Both the position numbers and the translations under genes were made by a program. Of a stretch of DNA of 17,076 nucleotides, positions 7,337-14,324 are shown piece by piece. Source of the stretch: Gemmatimonadota bacterium. GTDB lineage: Bacteria; Gemmatimonadota; Gemmatimonadetes; Gemmatimonadales; GWC2-71-9. A model generated the notes under the pieces. That model ran no database searches and had not been told where the DNA came from. It saw only the letters and a program-made list of their open reading frames with translations. Numbering within the stretch: the first letter of the stretch is position 1; every line of letters starts with the position of its first letter. The stretch is taken from the NCBI GenBank assembly GCA_027294815.1, contig JAPULP010000100.1:1-17076 (forward strand), written 5' to 3'.

Positions 7337-8958
7337 TGGCGATCAAGGGGAGTCTGAAGGAAGCCTCGCTGCCCGACGTGTTGCAGCTACTCGCCCTGGG
7401 GCAGAAGACCGGGTGCCTGTCGGTGACGGACCGATCCAATCTGGGAAACATTTACTTCAACGACGGTTGGATCTGCCATGCGTCGATCGTCAATCGCCGG
7501 GATCGTCTCGGCGACATGTTGGTGAAGAGCGGGAAGATCACGCACGAGCAATTGGAACAGGCCATCGAGCGCCAGTCGAAGGAACGACGCAGCAAGCTTG
7601 GCCAGATCCTGCTGGCGAGCGGAGCCATTACGCAAGCCGACCTCGAAAAATGTGTACGGATTCAGGTCGAAGAAGCGGTCTACTATTTGTTCACATGGAC
7701 GCAGGGAAGCTTCAGGTTCGAGGTCGATGTCCAACCCGAGGGAGAGGACGTCTCGCTCTCGGTCAATCCCGAATCGCTGCTGCTCGAGGGTGCGCGGCGG
7801 ATAGATGAGTGGAGTCTCATCGAGAAAAAGGTTCCGTCGTTCGATTCCATCTTCGCAGTGGATGAGGCTCGGCTGTCAGACACAGAAGTGGAGCTGACGG
7901 AGGAGCAGCAGCTCGTGGCGCGGCTGCTGGACGGCGAACGGGACGTAACCCAGTTGATTGAAGAGTCCGGTTTGAGCGAGTTCGACACGGGGAAGGCGCT
8001 CTACGGACTTATCACCGCCGGATTTGTTCACCGAACCGCTGCACGTTCGAAAGCTCGTTCCAGCCAACCCGCGGAGGAAACGCGAATTGAGGAACACTGC
8101 AACCTCGGTGTTGCCTTCTTCAAAACCGGCATGTTGGAAGAAGCGACCCGCGAGTTTCGTCATGTGATCGAGCTGAAACCCGCCGAGGTATCGGCCCATT
8201 TCTACCTGGGGTTGGTCGCGACCAAGCAGAATGATTGGGCGGAAGCGCAGCGCGCGTTTCATCGAGCGGTCGAGGCTGGTGGGGCGCAGTCCACGGCGTT
8301 GTACAATCTGGGGCTGTGCTACGAGAAGCTGGGCCGTCTTGACGAAGCCGAGGCGACCTTTGGCGATGCGGCCCACCGCGCTCGGAGAGATCCCCGTATC
8401 CTCACCGCCTGGGGCATCGTGGCCATGCGGCAACACAAGTTCGAAGTGGCCGAGGGTCGGTTGGATCGAGCGCAGGAAGTGGCGGAGGGCGACCAGCTAC
8501 CGGTCGTGTGGTATTGGGCTCGGTCGATCGTCGCAGCCGAGAGGGAGGATTTCGAGACCGCTCAAGCGGTGTTACGCGATGGGATCGACCGTTTTCCGCG
8601 CAACCCGGTGTTGCGAAACAATCTGGCGGCGATGCTCGAGGTCATCGGTGAGACCGAACAGGCCGAAAAATTGTTGCGCGCTGCCCATGCGGATGGATTG
8701 GTGTTGCCGCAACTGTCGAAGAATCTCGGAGATGTGTTGTACCGTGCGGGCCACTATGACGATGCGTGGGAGGCCTATCAGCAGGCGGTCAAACTCAACG
8801 TGGACTTGGGTGACGATACCTATTTCAAGCTCGGCAACATCGCATACAAACGTCTGGATCATGCTACCGCGTCCGCGATGTGGCAAAAGACCCTGCAACT
8901 CAATCCGAGGCACCAGCTCGCGCGTACCAACATCGACACGATGAGCGCGCTGCAATGA
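7336..8958 (+). CDS. DUF4388 (PATAN-type)/TPR protein, paralog of the one at 2038
   Basis: A 540-residue protein whose ATG shares one base with the previous TAA. Residues 1-52 are a clear DUF4388 domain (SLPDVLQLLALGQKTGCL, then NIYFNDGWICHAS). Residues 57-125 repeat the LGDMLVKSGKITHEQL / LGQILLASGAITQADL module, and residues 149-168 the EGARRIDEWSLIEKKVPS block. Residues 186-234 resemble a winged helix. Residues 250-538 hold about eight TPR-like repeats. The first 235 residues match the architecture of the protein at 2038 piece by piece, while the TPR part is longer. No signal peptide or membrane segment is seen. It stands between the DnaA-like ATPase and cheR, overlapping cheR by 4 bases. 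An adaptor linking the ATPase/GTPase half and the chemotaxis half of the cluster is a reasonable guess, not shown. Confidence 0.9.
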   Translation: MAIKGSLKEASLPDVLQLLALGQKTGCLSVTDRSNLGNIYFNDGWICHASIVNRRDRLGDMLVKSGKITHEQLEQAIERQSKERRSKLGQILLASGAITQADLEKCVRIQVEEAVYYLFTWTQGSFRFEVDVQPEGEDVSLSVNPESLLLEGARRIDEWSLIEKKVPSFDSIFAVDEARLSDTEVELTEEQQLVARLLDGERDVTQLIEESGLSEFDTGKALYGLITAGFVHRTAARSKARSSQPAEETRIEEHCNLGVAFFKTGMLEEATREFRHVIELKPAEVSAHFYLGLVATKQNDWAEAQRAFHRAVEAGGAQSTALYNLGLCYEKLGRLDEAEATFGDAAHRARRDPRILTAWGIVAMRQHKFEVAEGRLDRAQEVAEGDQLPVVWYWARSIVAAEREDFETAQAVLRDGIDRFPRNPVLRNNLAAMLEVIGETEQAEKLLRAAHADGLVLPQLSKNLGDVLYRAGHYDDAWEAYQQAVKLNVDLGDDTYFKLGNIAYKRLDHATASAMWQKTLQLNPRHQLARTNIDTMSALQ

Positions 8959-9779
8959 TACAAGGAAACGATGCGGCGCTGCAGGAACTGCTCCGGCAGG
9001 TCACCGCTGCGCGCGGATTCCGATGCGACGCCTATAAGGAAAGTTGCCTTCGTCGACGATTGGCCGTTCGCATGCGGGCGTGTGGTGTGCACACGTTCAC
9101 CGAGTACGGCGAACGGCTCCACAGAGACGTCGCAGAGTATGATCGGCTACTTGATGCCTTGACCATCAACGTCACCAAGTTCTACCGCAACGCCGACACC
9201 TGGGACCGGATGGCGACGACGGTCATACCCGACTTGATGAAGCGATGCCAGGGTGACATTCGGTGCTGGTCTGCCGGATGTGCGTCGGGGGAAGAGGCGT
9301 ATACACTCGCGGTGTTATTGTTGGAAGAAGCGCGGAAGTCCGGCCTCACGGGGAGCATCGTCGACCAGATCGACGCGACGGATGTCGACGTGCGAAGCTT
9401 GCAGAAGGCGGAAGAGAGCCGCTATCCACGCGAGGTATTTGACGAAATGCCGGACGCGCTTACAAGACGGTATTTTCGCGACCTGGGCGACCAGTCCAAC
9501 ACGCTGTCCGTGTCCGACCAGGTGCGACGAGCGGTGCGGTTCACTCGCCACGACGTGACGAGGGATGCACCGCCGGATCCGCCGTACGATCTCATTCTGT
9601 TTCGCAACGTGGTCATCTATTTCGATCGGCCGACTCAAGAGCGTGTGTTCAGCCAGATGGCTGCAGCGCTCACGCCGGGCGGCGTGTTCATTCTTGGTAA
9701 GGTCGAGACGTTGTTTGGTGCCGCCCGGGAATTGCTCGAGCTGGAAGACGTTCGAGAGAGAGTGTACCGTCGCCGATGA
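8955..9779 (+). CDS. cheR: CheR chemoreceptor glutamate methyltransferase
   Basis: A 274-residue protein, the normal length of CheR, which transfers methyl groups from S-adenosylmethionine to receptor glutamates during adaptation. An N-terminal helical domain (ending near residue 67) precedes the DALTINVTKFYRN segment (68-79). The SAM-binding glycine motif CWSAGCASGEEAY lies at 104-116, and the acidic ATD motif at 141-143. The segment FRNVVIYF (216-223) matches the usual CRNVLIYF, followed by a GKVETL loop near 248-253. It has no TPR or pentapeptide-binding extension at the C terminus. The start is the ATG in the ATGA overlap with the DUF4388/TPR gene; the frame extends to 8880 but only inside that gene. 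cheD and cheB follow with overlaps. Confidence 0.96.
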   Translation: MIQGNDAALQELLRQVTAARGFRCDAYKESCLRRRLAVRMRACGVHTFTEYGERLHRDVAEYDRLLDALTINVTKFYRNADTWDRMATTVIPDLMKRCQGDIRCWSAGCASGEEAYTLAVLLLEEARKSGLTGSIVDQIDATDVDVRSLQKAEESRYPREVFDEMPDALTRRYFRDLGDQSNTLSVSDQVRRAVRFTRHDVTRDAPPDPPYDLILFRNVVIYFDRPTQERVFSQMAAALTPGGVFILGKVETLFGAARELLELEDVRERVYRRR

Positions 9780-10270
9780 ACGACTGGCACGACGCCGATC
9801 CGGTCGGCATGGGCGAATACGGTATCGCCGCTGGAACGGGATGTCTCTCCGTTCGGGGGTTGGGAAGTTGCATTGCCGTGGTGTTGCAGGATCCGGTGGC
9901 CGTCGTCGGGGGCATCGCACACGTGATGCTGCCGTCGCACACGCTGGCACGCGATCAAGACCGACCGGGGAAATTTGCCGACACGGCGATTCCGCTGTTG
10001 ATCGCAGAGCTCCTGCGACTCGACGCGCAGCGGGGCCGACTCGGTGCCCGGCTCATCGGCGGTGCACGGATGTTTGACACGGCCGGCATGGGTGGGACCG
10101 TACACATGGGCGAGCGCAACGTGCTCGCGTGCCGGCTCGCGTTACAGGACGCCGGTGTGGCTCTCACAGCTGAGGATGTCGGTGGCGACCGCGGCCGTTC
10201 GATGCTCTACGATGTCGAGAAGGGGACGGTTGCGGTACGCATGCTAGGCGGTGAGGAGCATCATGTCTGA
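9776..10270 (+). CDS. cheD: CheD chemoreceptor glutamine deamidase
   Basis: A 164-residue protein with the CheD signature. GLGSC with catalytic Cys32 is followed 17 residues later by the GIAHVMLP motif with catalytic His49, the same Cys-His spacing as in Thermotoga CheD. KFADTAIPLL (66-75) and the IGGARMF block (94-100) are also typical. CheD deamidates receptor glutamines and, in Bacillus-type systems, binds CheC. The residue six before the cysteine, threonine in the Cys-His-Thr triad described for Thermotoga CheD, is valine here (Val26), so activity might be altered. The start overlaps the cheR stop by 4 bases (ATGA) and the end overlaps cheB by 8 bases. No cheC gene is in the window. Confidence 0.94.
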   Translation: MNDWHDADPVGMGEYGIAAGTGCLSVRGLGSCIAVVLQDPVAVVGGIAHVMLPSHTLARDQDRPGKFADTAIPLLIAELLRLDAQRGRLGARLIGGARMFDTAGMGGTVHMGERNVLACRLALQDAGVALTAEDVGGDRGRSMLYDVEKGTVAVRMLGGEEHHV

Positions 10271-11333
10271 AACGACTTCCGTGTTGATCGTAGAAGACAG
10301 CGCGTTTCTGCGACAAGTGCTCTCCGATGTCGTCGAGTCTACCGGCCGATATCACGTGATTGGCCGTGCCCGCGATGGTATGGACGCCCTCAGGAAGGTG
10401 CACCGCTTGAGCCCTGACGTCGTCACCATGGATCTCGAAATGCCGCAACTCGATGGGTTGAGTGCCATTGGCTACATCATGAGCGAGGCGCCGCGTCCGA
10501 TCGTTGTCGTGAGTGCACACGCCGGGCCGGGAACGAGTGCGGCCATCCGAGCGCTCGAACTGGGCGCGGTGGAGGTGGTCGCCAAGCCCAGTAAAACGCC
10601 CGGGCGAGAAGGTATGGAACAGGTCGCCGCCGCATTACTGTCCGCGTTGGACGCGGCGGTGGTGGCTGATTGTACGCGCGTGCCCGTGCTTGCACGAGTA
10701 CCGAAGCCGGAACGCGCCGAGCGCAACGTTCTCGCAGTATCGAACCGTGCGACGTCGGCCGTAGCGGTCGCAGCCAGCACCGGCGGACCGCGCGCGTTGG
10801 CCGAAGTCCTCCCGATGTTGGCCGTCGAGCGATCCGCGGCCGTGTTGATCGTACAACACATGCCGGCGCGATTTACGCGCAGCCTTGCGGAACGGCTCGA
10901 CTGCTCGAGCCGCCTGCACGTTGTCGAGGCGGATGACGGCACGCCCGTGATGTCGGATACGGCATATGTCGCACCCGGCGGCTACCATATGCTGGTGGAG
11001 ATGGAACCCGAAGGACCGGTGATTCGGCTCAACCAAGACGCGGCTGTTTGGGGTGTGCGGCCGGCAGCCGATCCGTTGTTCCGTTCGGTGGCGACAACGT
11101 TCGGTGAACGTGCTGTTGGTGTCGTGCTGACGGGTATGGGTCGTGACGGCGCGAAGGGCTTGCGCGCCATTCATGATGCCGGCGGCATCGGGCTCGCGCA
11201 GGATCGGCAGACGTCCGTCATCTATGGCATGCCGCACGCAGCGGTCGAGGCGGGTGGGGTCGATCACGTCGTGTCGCTGAGCGATATCGCCGGATGCATC
11301 GACGACGCGTTGACGCAACGGGCCTTACCATGA
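10263..11333 (+). CDS. cheB: CheB response regulator methylesterase
   Basis: A 356-residue two-domain CheB that removes receptor methyl groups when phosphorylated by CheA. The receiver domain (1-120) has acidic pair Glu11-Asp12, phospho-acceptor Asp57 in VTMDLEMP, Ser84 and Lys108. The esterase domain (about 165-350) has the complete catalytic triad: Ser172 in AASTGGP, His199 in VQHMP and Asp295 in GMGRDGAKG. The ATG at 10263 is preferred over the in-frame GTG at 10251, because a GAGGAG ribosome-binding site (10253-10258) stands just before the ATG and the receiver strand begins within a few residues. Both catalytic and phosphorylation sites are intact, so a CheA kinase should exist elsewhere in the genome. 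Confidence 0.96.
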   Translation: MSETTSVLIVEDSAFLRQVLSDVVESTGRYHVIGRARDGMDALRKVHRLSPDVVTMDLEMPQLDGLSAIGYIMSEAPRPIVVVSAHAGPGTSAAIRALELGAVEVVAKPSKTPGREGMEQVAAALLSALDAAVVADCTRVPVLARVPKPERAERNVLAVSNRATSAVAVAASTGGPRALAEVLPMLAVERSAAVLIVQHMPARFTRSLAERLDCSSRLHVVEADDGTPVMSDTAYVAPGGYHMLVEMEPEGPVIRLNQDAAVWGVRPAADPLFRSVATTFGERAVGVVLTGMGRDGAKGLRAIHDAGGIGLAQDRQTSVIYGMPHAAVEAGGVDHVVSLSDIAGCIDDALTQRALP

Positions 11334-11755
11334 GTGGCTATCTCCTGGTGCGGGCGAATGGCAGCCAATACGGCTTGCCGATCGGAGAGGTGATCGAGGT
11401 GGTGGACGACGCAGTGTCGGAACCTGTCCCTGGCGGACAACGGGCCGTGCGTGGCGTCGTGAAAGTTCGAGGTCAAATGATGCCGGTTGTGCATCTGGAC
11501 GCACTGTTGAATGACCGCACTCCCCCGGAAGAGGGATCCGGGACGATCGTGGTCACCCGCTGCGGCGACCGACGCGTGGCGTTCGAAGTCGACGACGCCG
11601 ATGTGGTGGTTCGAGACGCACCGATTCCGGCGCCGGCCGGAAGTGCGTTGCCTTGGGCCTCGGGGCTCGCGCGTTACGACGAGGCGCTCATTCCGATTTT
11701 GGACGTCGAACTGCTCGGTGAGCGATTGGCAACAGGTAACGGTGGTGCAGCGTGA
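11330..11755 (+). CDS. cheW: CheW-like coupling protein 1
   Basis: A 141-residue single-domain CheW homolog, the adaptor that bridges chemoreceptors and CheA. Visible features are the N-terminal YLLVRANGSQYGLPIGEV strand pair, RGVVKVRGQMMPVVHLDALL (residues 41-60) corresponding to the usual RGVINLRGxVxPVxDLR, VAFEVDDADVVV near 83-94, and the closing DEALIPILDVELL (117-129). The ATG lies in an ATGA overlap with cheB; the frame reaching back to 11294 is inside cheB. It is followed by a second, divergent cheW with a GTGA overlap, implying that the two are made together and may occupy different positions in the array. Confidence 0.9.
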   Translation: MSGYLLVRANGSQYGLPIGEVIEVVDDAVSEPVPGGQRAVRGVVKVRGQMMPVVHLDALLNDRTPPEEGSGTIVVTRCGDRRVAFEVDDADVVVRDAPIPAPAGSALPWASGLARYDEALIPILDVELLGERLATGNGGAA

Positions 11756-12234
11756 CGGCCGGCCACGAAGAGATCCAGCTGGTAACCTTCCGTGTCGGCG
11801 GCCAGGAGTTCGGCTTCAACATCTTCGATGTCGAACGAGTAATGCGATACGAGTCTCCAGCGTCGTTGCCGCAGGCACCTGACTTTCTCGAGGGAGTGCT
11901 GGAGTACGGAGAGACCACGGTGCCCATCATTGATCTCCGCAAGCGGATGGGCGTTGAAGCGGTCTTGGCCGAAGAGACCCGGACGATGATCCTCGAATGG
12001 TCGCAAGGGCGGATCGGTCTGGTGGTGGACGCGGTGGTGGAGTTGGTGAAGGCTCCGGTGGACCAGATCGTGTCGCCCCCGCCTTTTGTGCGTGGATTGG
12101 CCGCCGAGTACATCAACGGAATCTTTTCGCGAGGTGGACGCACCATCATCATCCTCGCGATCGCCAAAATCCTCACCTCCAAGGAGCGCATCGCGCTCGA
12201 GGGAGCAACGAGCAAGGCCACCCATGGATCCTGA
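11752..12234 (+). CDS. cheW: CheW-like coupling protein 2
   Basis: A 160-residue CheW-domain protein starting at a GTG inside a GTGA overlap with the first cheW. The sequence IQLVTFRVGGQEFGFNIFDVERV (residues 8-30, split over two strands) is a typical CheW start. LEGVLEYGETTVPIIDLRKRMG (46-67) fits the central strand pair, RIGLVVDAVVELVKAP (87-102) the second subdomain, and INGIFSRGGRTIIILAIAKIL the closing strands. The usual NLRG turn is replaced by EYGE, so the arginine-glycine pair of the CheW centre is missing; the first CheW keeps RG. A short tail (150-160) ends in the overlap with the next gene. It probably still folds as CheW but may bind partners differently. Confidence 0.9.
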   Translation: MTAGHEEIQLVTFRVGGQEFGFNIFDVERVMRYESPASLPQAPDFLEGVLEYGETTVPIIDLRKRMGVEAVLAEETRTMILEWSQGRIGLVVDAVVELVKAPVDQIVSPPPFVRGLAAEYINGIFSRGGRTIIILAIAKILTSKERIALEGATSKATHGS

Positions 12235-13084
12235 TACCGTCACCGCCCCTCTCAGGCGCCAGTACGATGACATCGCGGCGCGTCTCAAGCAGGCGCCAAG
12301 TGGTCCGGAACGCGACAAGGTCAAAGGCGACATCATCGCGTTGTTCAAGACGGTCGATCAAACCATCACCGACCTGTCTATCCTCAAAGAAAACATCCGC
12401 AAGCTGGTGGACCAATACAAGGAACTCGCCCAACACGAAAGCGGCGATCAGGCACCGCAGTTCACCGGCGCCGTGCCCGTCGTGCACGACCACCTGAACG
12501 CGTCAACGTACATCGAGAAGGGGTGGAGCCTCATCTCGCTGGGCGACTACAGCGGAGCGATTCAGGCCCTCAACAAAGCGTTGGAGTTGGCGCCCGACGA
12601 TCCGCAGGCCCAGTCCCAGCTCGGGTGGGCGCAAATGCTTCATGGAGACTACGACAACGCGATGAATACATTCCAACAGGTGCTGACGAAAGAACCGGCG
12701 AATTCGCTCGCACGCATCAATGTTGGATACATCTGTCTCAAGAAAGGCATCTTCGGTGAGGCAATCGAACATCTGTCGAAAGCCATTCGCCTCGACAACG
12801 ATAAGAAAGCCACGTTGTACGCGCACTATTACCTCGGTCTGGTGTATTTCGAACGGGAGATGTATGAGGACGCCCAAAGCTTCTTCCAGAAGACCCTGGT
12901 GCTGGGACCGAACTTGATCGAAGCGTATTACGAACTGGGGCGCGCGCAGTGGTACGCGGAGGAGCACGACGCAGCCCGTGAAACCTGGGCGAAGGGATTC
13001 AAGGCCAACAAGCTCACGACGTGGGGCAAGCGGTGTAAGGAAGCCCTCGAACGGGCGGAACGGGGAGAGGAGCCACTACAGTAG
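12224..13084 (+). CDS. Coiled-coil/TPR protein at the end of the che cluster
   Basis: A 286-residue protein whose ATG overlaps cheW 2 by 11 bases. Residues 1-72 are charged and helical with heptad-like spacing (RRQYDDIAARLKQ and VDQTITDLSILKENIRKLV), suggesting a coiled coil. Residues 93-262 form about five TPR repeats, clearest at GDYSGAIQALNKALELAPDD, GDYDNAMNTFQQVLTKEP and MYEDAQSFFQKTLVLGPN. The C terminus is basic then acidic. No signal peptide or membrane segment is visible, so it is cytoplasmic. The longer frame back to 12086 lies inside cheW and is not the start. It is the fifth TPR-containing protein of the cluster. Its partner is unknown; dimerisation through the N-terminal helix is an inference. 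Confidence 0.88.
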   Translation: MDPDTVTAPLRRQYDDIAARLKQAPSGPERDKVKGDIIALFKTVDQTITDLSILKENIRKLVDQYKELAQHESGDQAPQFTGAVPVVHDHLNASTYIEKGWSLISLGDYSGAIQALNKALELAPDDPQAQSQLGWAQMLHGDYDNAMNTFQQVLTKEPANSLARINVGYICLKKGIFGEAIEHLSKAIRLDNDKKATLYAHYYLGLVYFEREMYEDAQSFFQKTLVLGPNLIEAYYELGRAQWYAEEHDAARETWAKGFKANKLTTWGKRCKEALERAERGEEPLQ

Positions 13085-13089
13085 GACTG

Positions 13090-13941
13090 TTGCTTCTCGC
13101 GGTATTCGCGTTCCAGGGCCCCGAGATGGTCCGGGTGGGACGCGTAACCGCCGTGTATTGGCCGGAAACCGAATTGACGGCCGTGGCGCTGGCGGAACGG
13201 GTGGATCCTGCAGCCCAATACCCGGGGCTGGAAAGTCCACAAACGTTTCCCGTTCGGCTCATCGTGACCCCGAATCAACGAACCTTCGACTCCGTAACCG
13301 CCGGGCGCCTCCCCGGTTGGAGTGCCGGTGCCGCCTTTCCGGGCTCCAACACCATCGTGCTCGTGGCGGGGGGTGACATCCATCAGGTGCTGCGGCATGA
13401 AATGGCCCATCTCACGCTGCGGAACGCGGTCGGCCGGGTGCCGCTCTGGTTCGATGAGGGGTATGCCAGCCGGGTGGCCGGAGAGTGGGGCCGGCTGGAG
13501 GCGATACGGGTCAACTGGGCCATGGTGCGCGGCCGGGTGCCGACGCTGCTCAGGCTGAATCGCAGCCTGCGGACGGGAGCCGCCACCGCCCGCGCCAGCT
13601 ATGCTCTGGCCATGACAGCCGTCCTGTTTCTCGAGCGACTCGGTGGCGAGCGCCGTCTGGGACCCCTGATGCAGGCCCTACGGAGCACGGGGGATCTGGA
13701 CCGCGCGCTGCGACGGAGCTACGGTCTCACCCTCGATCAGTTTGAGGGCCGGTGGCATCGGGAACTGAAGAGCCGGTATGGCTGGCTCCTTCTGGCGACC
13801 TCGTTTTCGGCTTTTTGGAGCGTCATGGCGGTGGTTCTTCTCGCCTTGTGGGCGCGGAGACGGCGGCGAGACCGGCTGCGGCGGGCGGCACTCGATGAAG
13901 GTTGGGTGGTGGTCGATGGAGGTGACTCTCCGGCTTCTTGA
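13090..13941 (+). CDS. Membrane-anchored gluzincin protease (peptidase MA-like)
   Basis: About 283 residues from the TTG at 13090. The zinc-protease motif HEMAH lies at residues 103-107, with a downstream glutamate in WFDEGYA (Glu123) placed as the third zinc ligand of gluzincins; this arrangement is typical of the peptidase MA-like family. A hydrophobic segment at 232-254 is followed by RRRRRDRLRR, so by the positive-inside rule the catalytic domain faces outward and the tail is cytoplasmic. The N terminus is hydrophobic (LLAVFAF) like the end of a signal peptide. The start is uncertain: the frame is open from 13039 and only TTG/CTG codons are available before an ATG at 13126. It begins five bases after the TPR gene stop, so it is probably the last gene of the unit. 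The substrate is unknown. Confidence 0.83.
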   Translation: MLLAVFAFQGPEMVRVGRVTAVYWPETELTAVALAERVDPAAQYPGLESPQTFPVRLIVTPNQRTFDSVTAGRLPGWSAGAAFPGSNTIVLVAGGDIHQVLRHEMAHLTLRNAVGRVPLWFDEGYASRVAGEWGRLEAIRVNWAMVRGRVPTLLRLNRSLRTGAATARASYALAMTAVLFLERLGGERRLGPLMQALRSTGDLDRALRRSYGLTLDQFEGRWHRELKSRYGWLLLATSFSAFWSVMAVVLLALWARRRRRDRLRRAALDEGWVVVDGGDSPAS

Positions 13942-13975
13942 CCAACGGACGGAGACCCATTAACGTCACAAACTT

Positions 13976-14161
13976 ATGTCTGAAAAAGGAGCCTCCCCCG
14001 CCCGACTGCAGTTTCGCCCCATCAATGGTGTGCTTCTCGGAGGCGCGTTGGTGGCGCTGTCAGTCGGGTACTTGCTCCTGGCCGGAGGGTCGACGACATT
14101 GGCTCCAGCCTTGTTGGTGCTCGGGTATTGTGTGTTGTTTCCGCTGGGCTTGGCGCTCTGA
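13976..14161 (+). CDS. Small two-helix membrane protein, DUF3098-like
   Basis: A 61-residue protein with a short polar N terminus (MSEKGASPARLQFRP) and two hydrophobic helices, about residues 18-35 (VLLGGALVALSVGYLLLA) and 41-60 (TLAPALLVLGYCVLFPLGLA). The organisation resembles DUF3098 and related small inner-membrane proteins of unknown function. No convincing ribosome-binding site is visible upstream. The gene begins 34 bases after the protease stop, and the tRNA-Val gene starts only seven bases after its own stop, suggesting a shared transcript. The size and composition look real, but the function is not known. Confidence 0.7.
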   Translation: MSEKGASPARLQFRPINGVLLGGALVALSVGYLLLAGGSTTLAPALLVLGYCVLFPLGLAL

Positions 14162-14168
14162 AGCTTCG

Positions 14169-14243
14169 GGGCGAATAGCTCAGTTGGTTTAGAGCGCCTG
14201 CCTTACAAGCAGGAAGTCGGGGGTTCGAATCCCTCTTCGCCCA
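14169..14243 (+). tRNA. tRNA-Val (anticodon UAC)
   Basis: A 75-base cloverleaf can be drawn by eye. The acceptor GGGCGAA (14169-14175) pairs with TTCGCCC (14236-14242), followed by discriminator A. The D arm is 14178-14195. The anticodon stem CCTGC/GCAGG encloses loop CTTACAA with anticodon TAC at 14204-14206. The T arm contains GGTTCGAAT. The 3' CCA is not encoded. It reads the GTA valine codon. It lies seven bases after the small membrane protein gene, so it is either processed from that transcript or has a promoter inside that gene; none was clearly seen. Confidence 0.96.
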
Positions 14244-14311
14244 TGGGTGTATCATGTGTATAGGAATTAGGCAGTTTTTGGGCTTTTTCGCCAAAACCGA
14301 ATCTCGCAGAC

Positions 14312-14316
14312 GGAGG
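14312..14316 (+). promoter_or_regulatory. Ribosome-binding site of the exported TPR protein
   Basis: GGAGG stands eight bases before the GTG at 14325 and supports that GTG as the start. The resulting N terminus is a normal signal peptide, which agrees with the choice. Confidence 0.75.
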
Positions 14317-14324
14317 GCGTATCG

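Larger units (their letters stand above)
3..13941 (+). other. Predicted polycistronic Mgl-DnaA-like-Che transcription unit
   Basis: Fifteen consecutive + strand genes have junctions of +1, -8, -4, -4, +3, -4, -1, -4, -4, -8, -4, -4, -11 and +5 bases (positive means gap, negative means overlap). No gap could hold a terminator or a full promoter outside coding sequence. Overlaps of the ATGA/GTGA type usually mean translational coupling and balanced output. The promoter must be upstream of the window unless internal promoters lie within genes. No Rho-independent terminator is seen after 13941, so transcription may continue into the small membrane protein gene and tRNA-Val. Confidence 0.75.

Noticed and set aside
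14022..14294. Minus-strand frame of 90 codons with the segment RDSNPRLPACKAGALNQLSY
   Set aside because: This is the antisense translation of tRNA-Val, a well-known false protein seen next to many tRNA genes.
14276..14296. TTTTGG...CCAAAA hairpin after tRNA-Val as a terminator
   Set aside because: The stem is AT-rich and no T tract follows on either strand, so terminator function cannot be supported.
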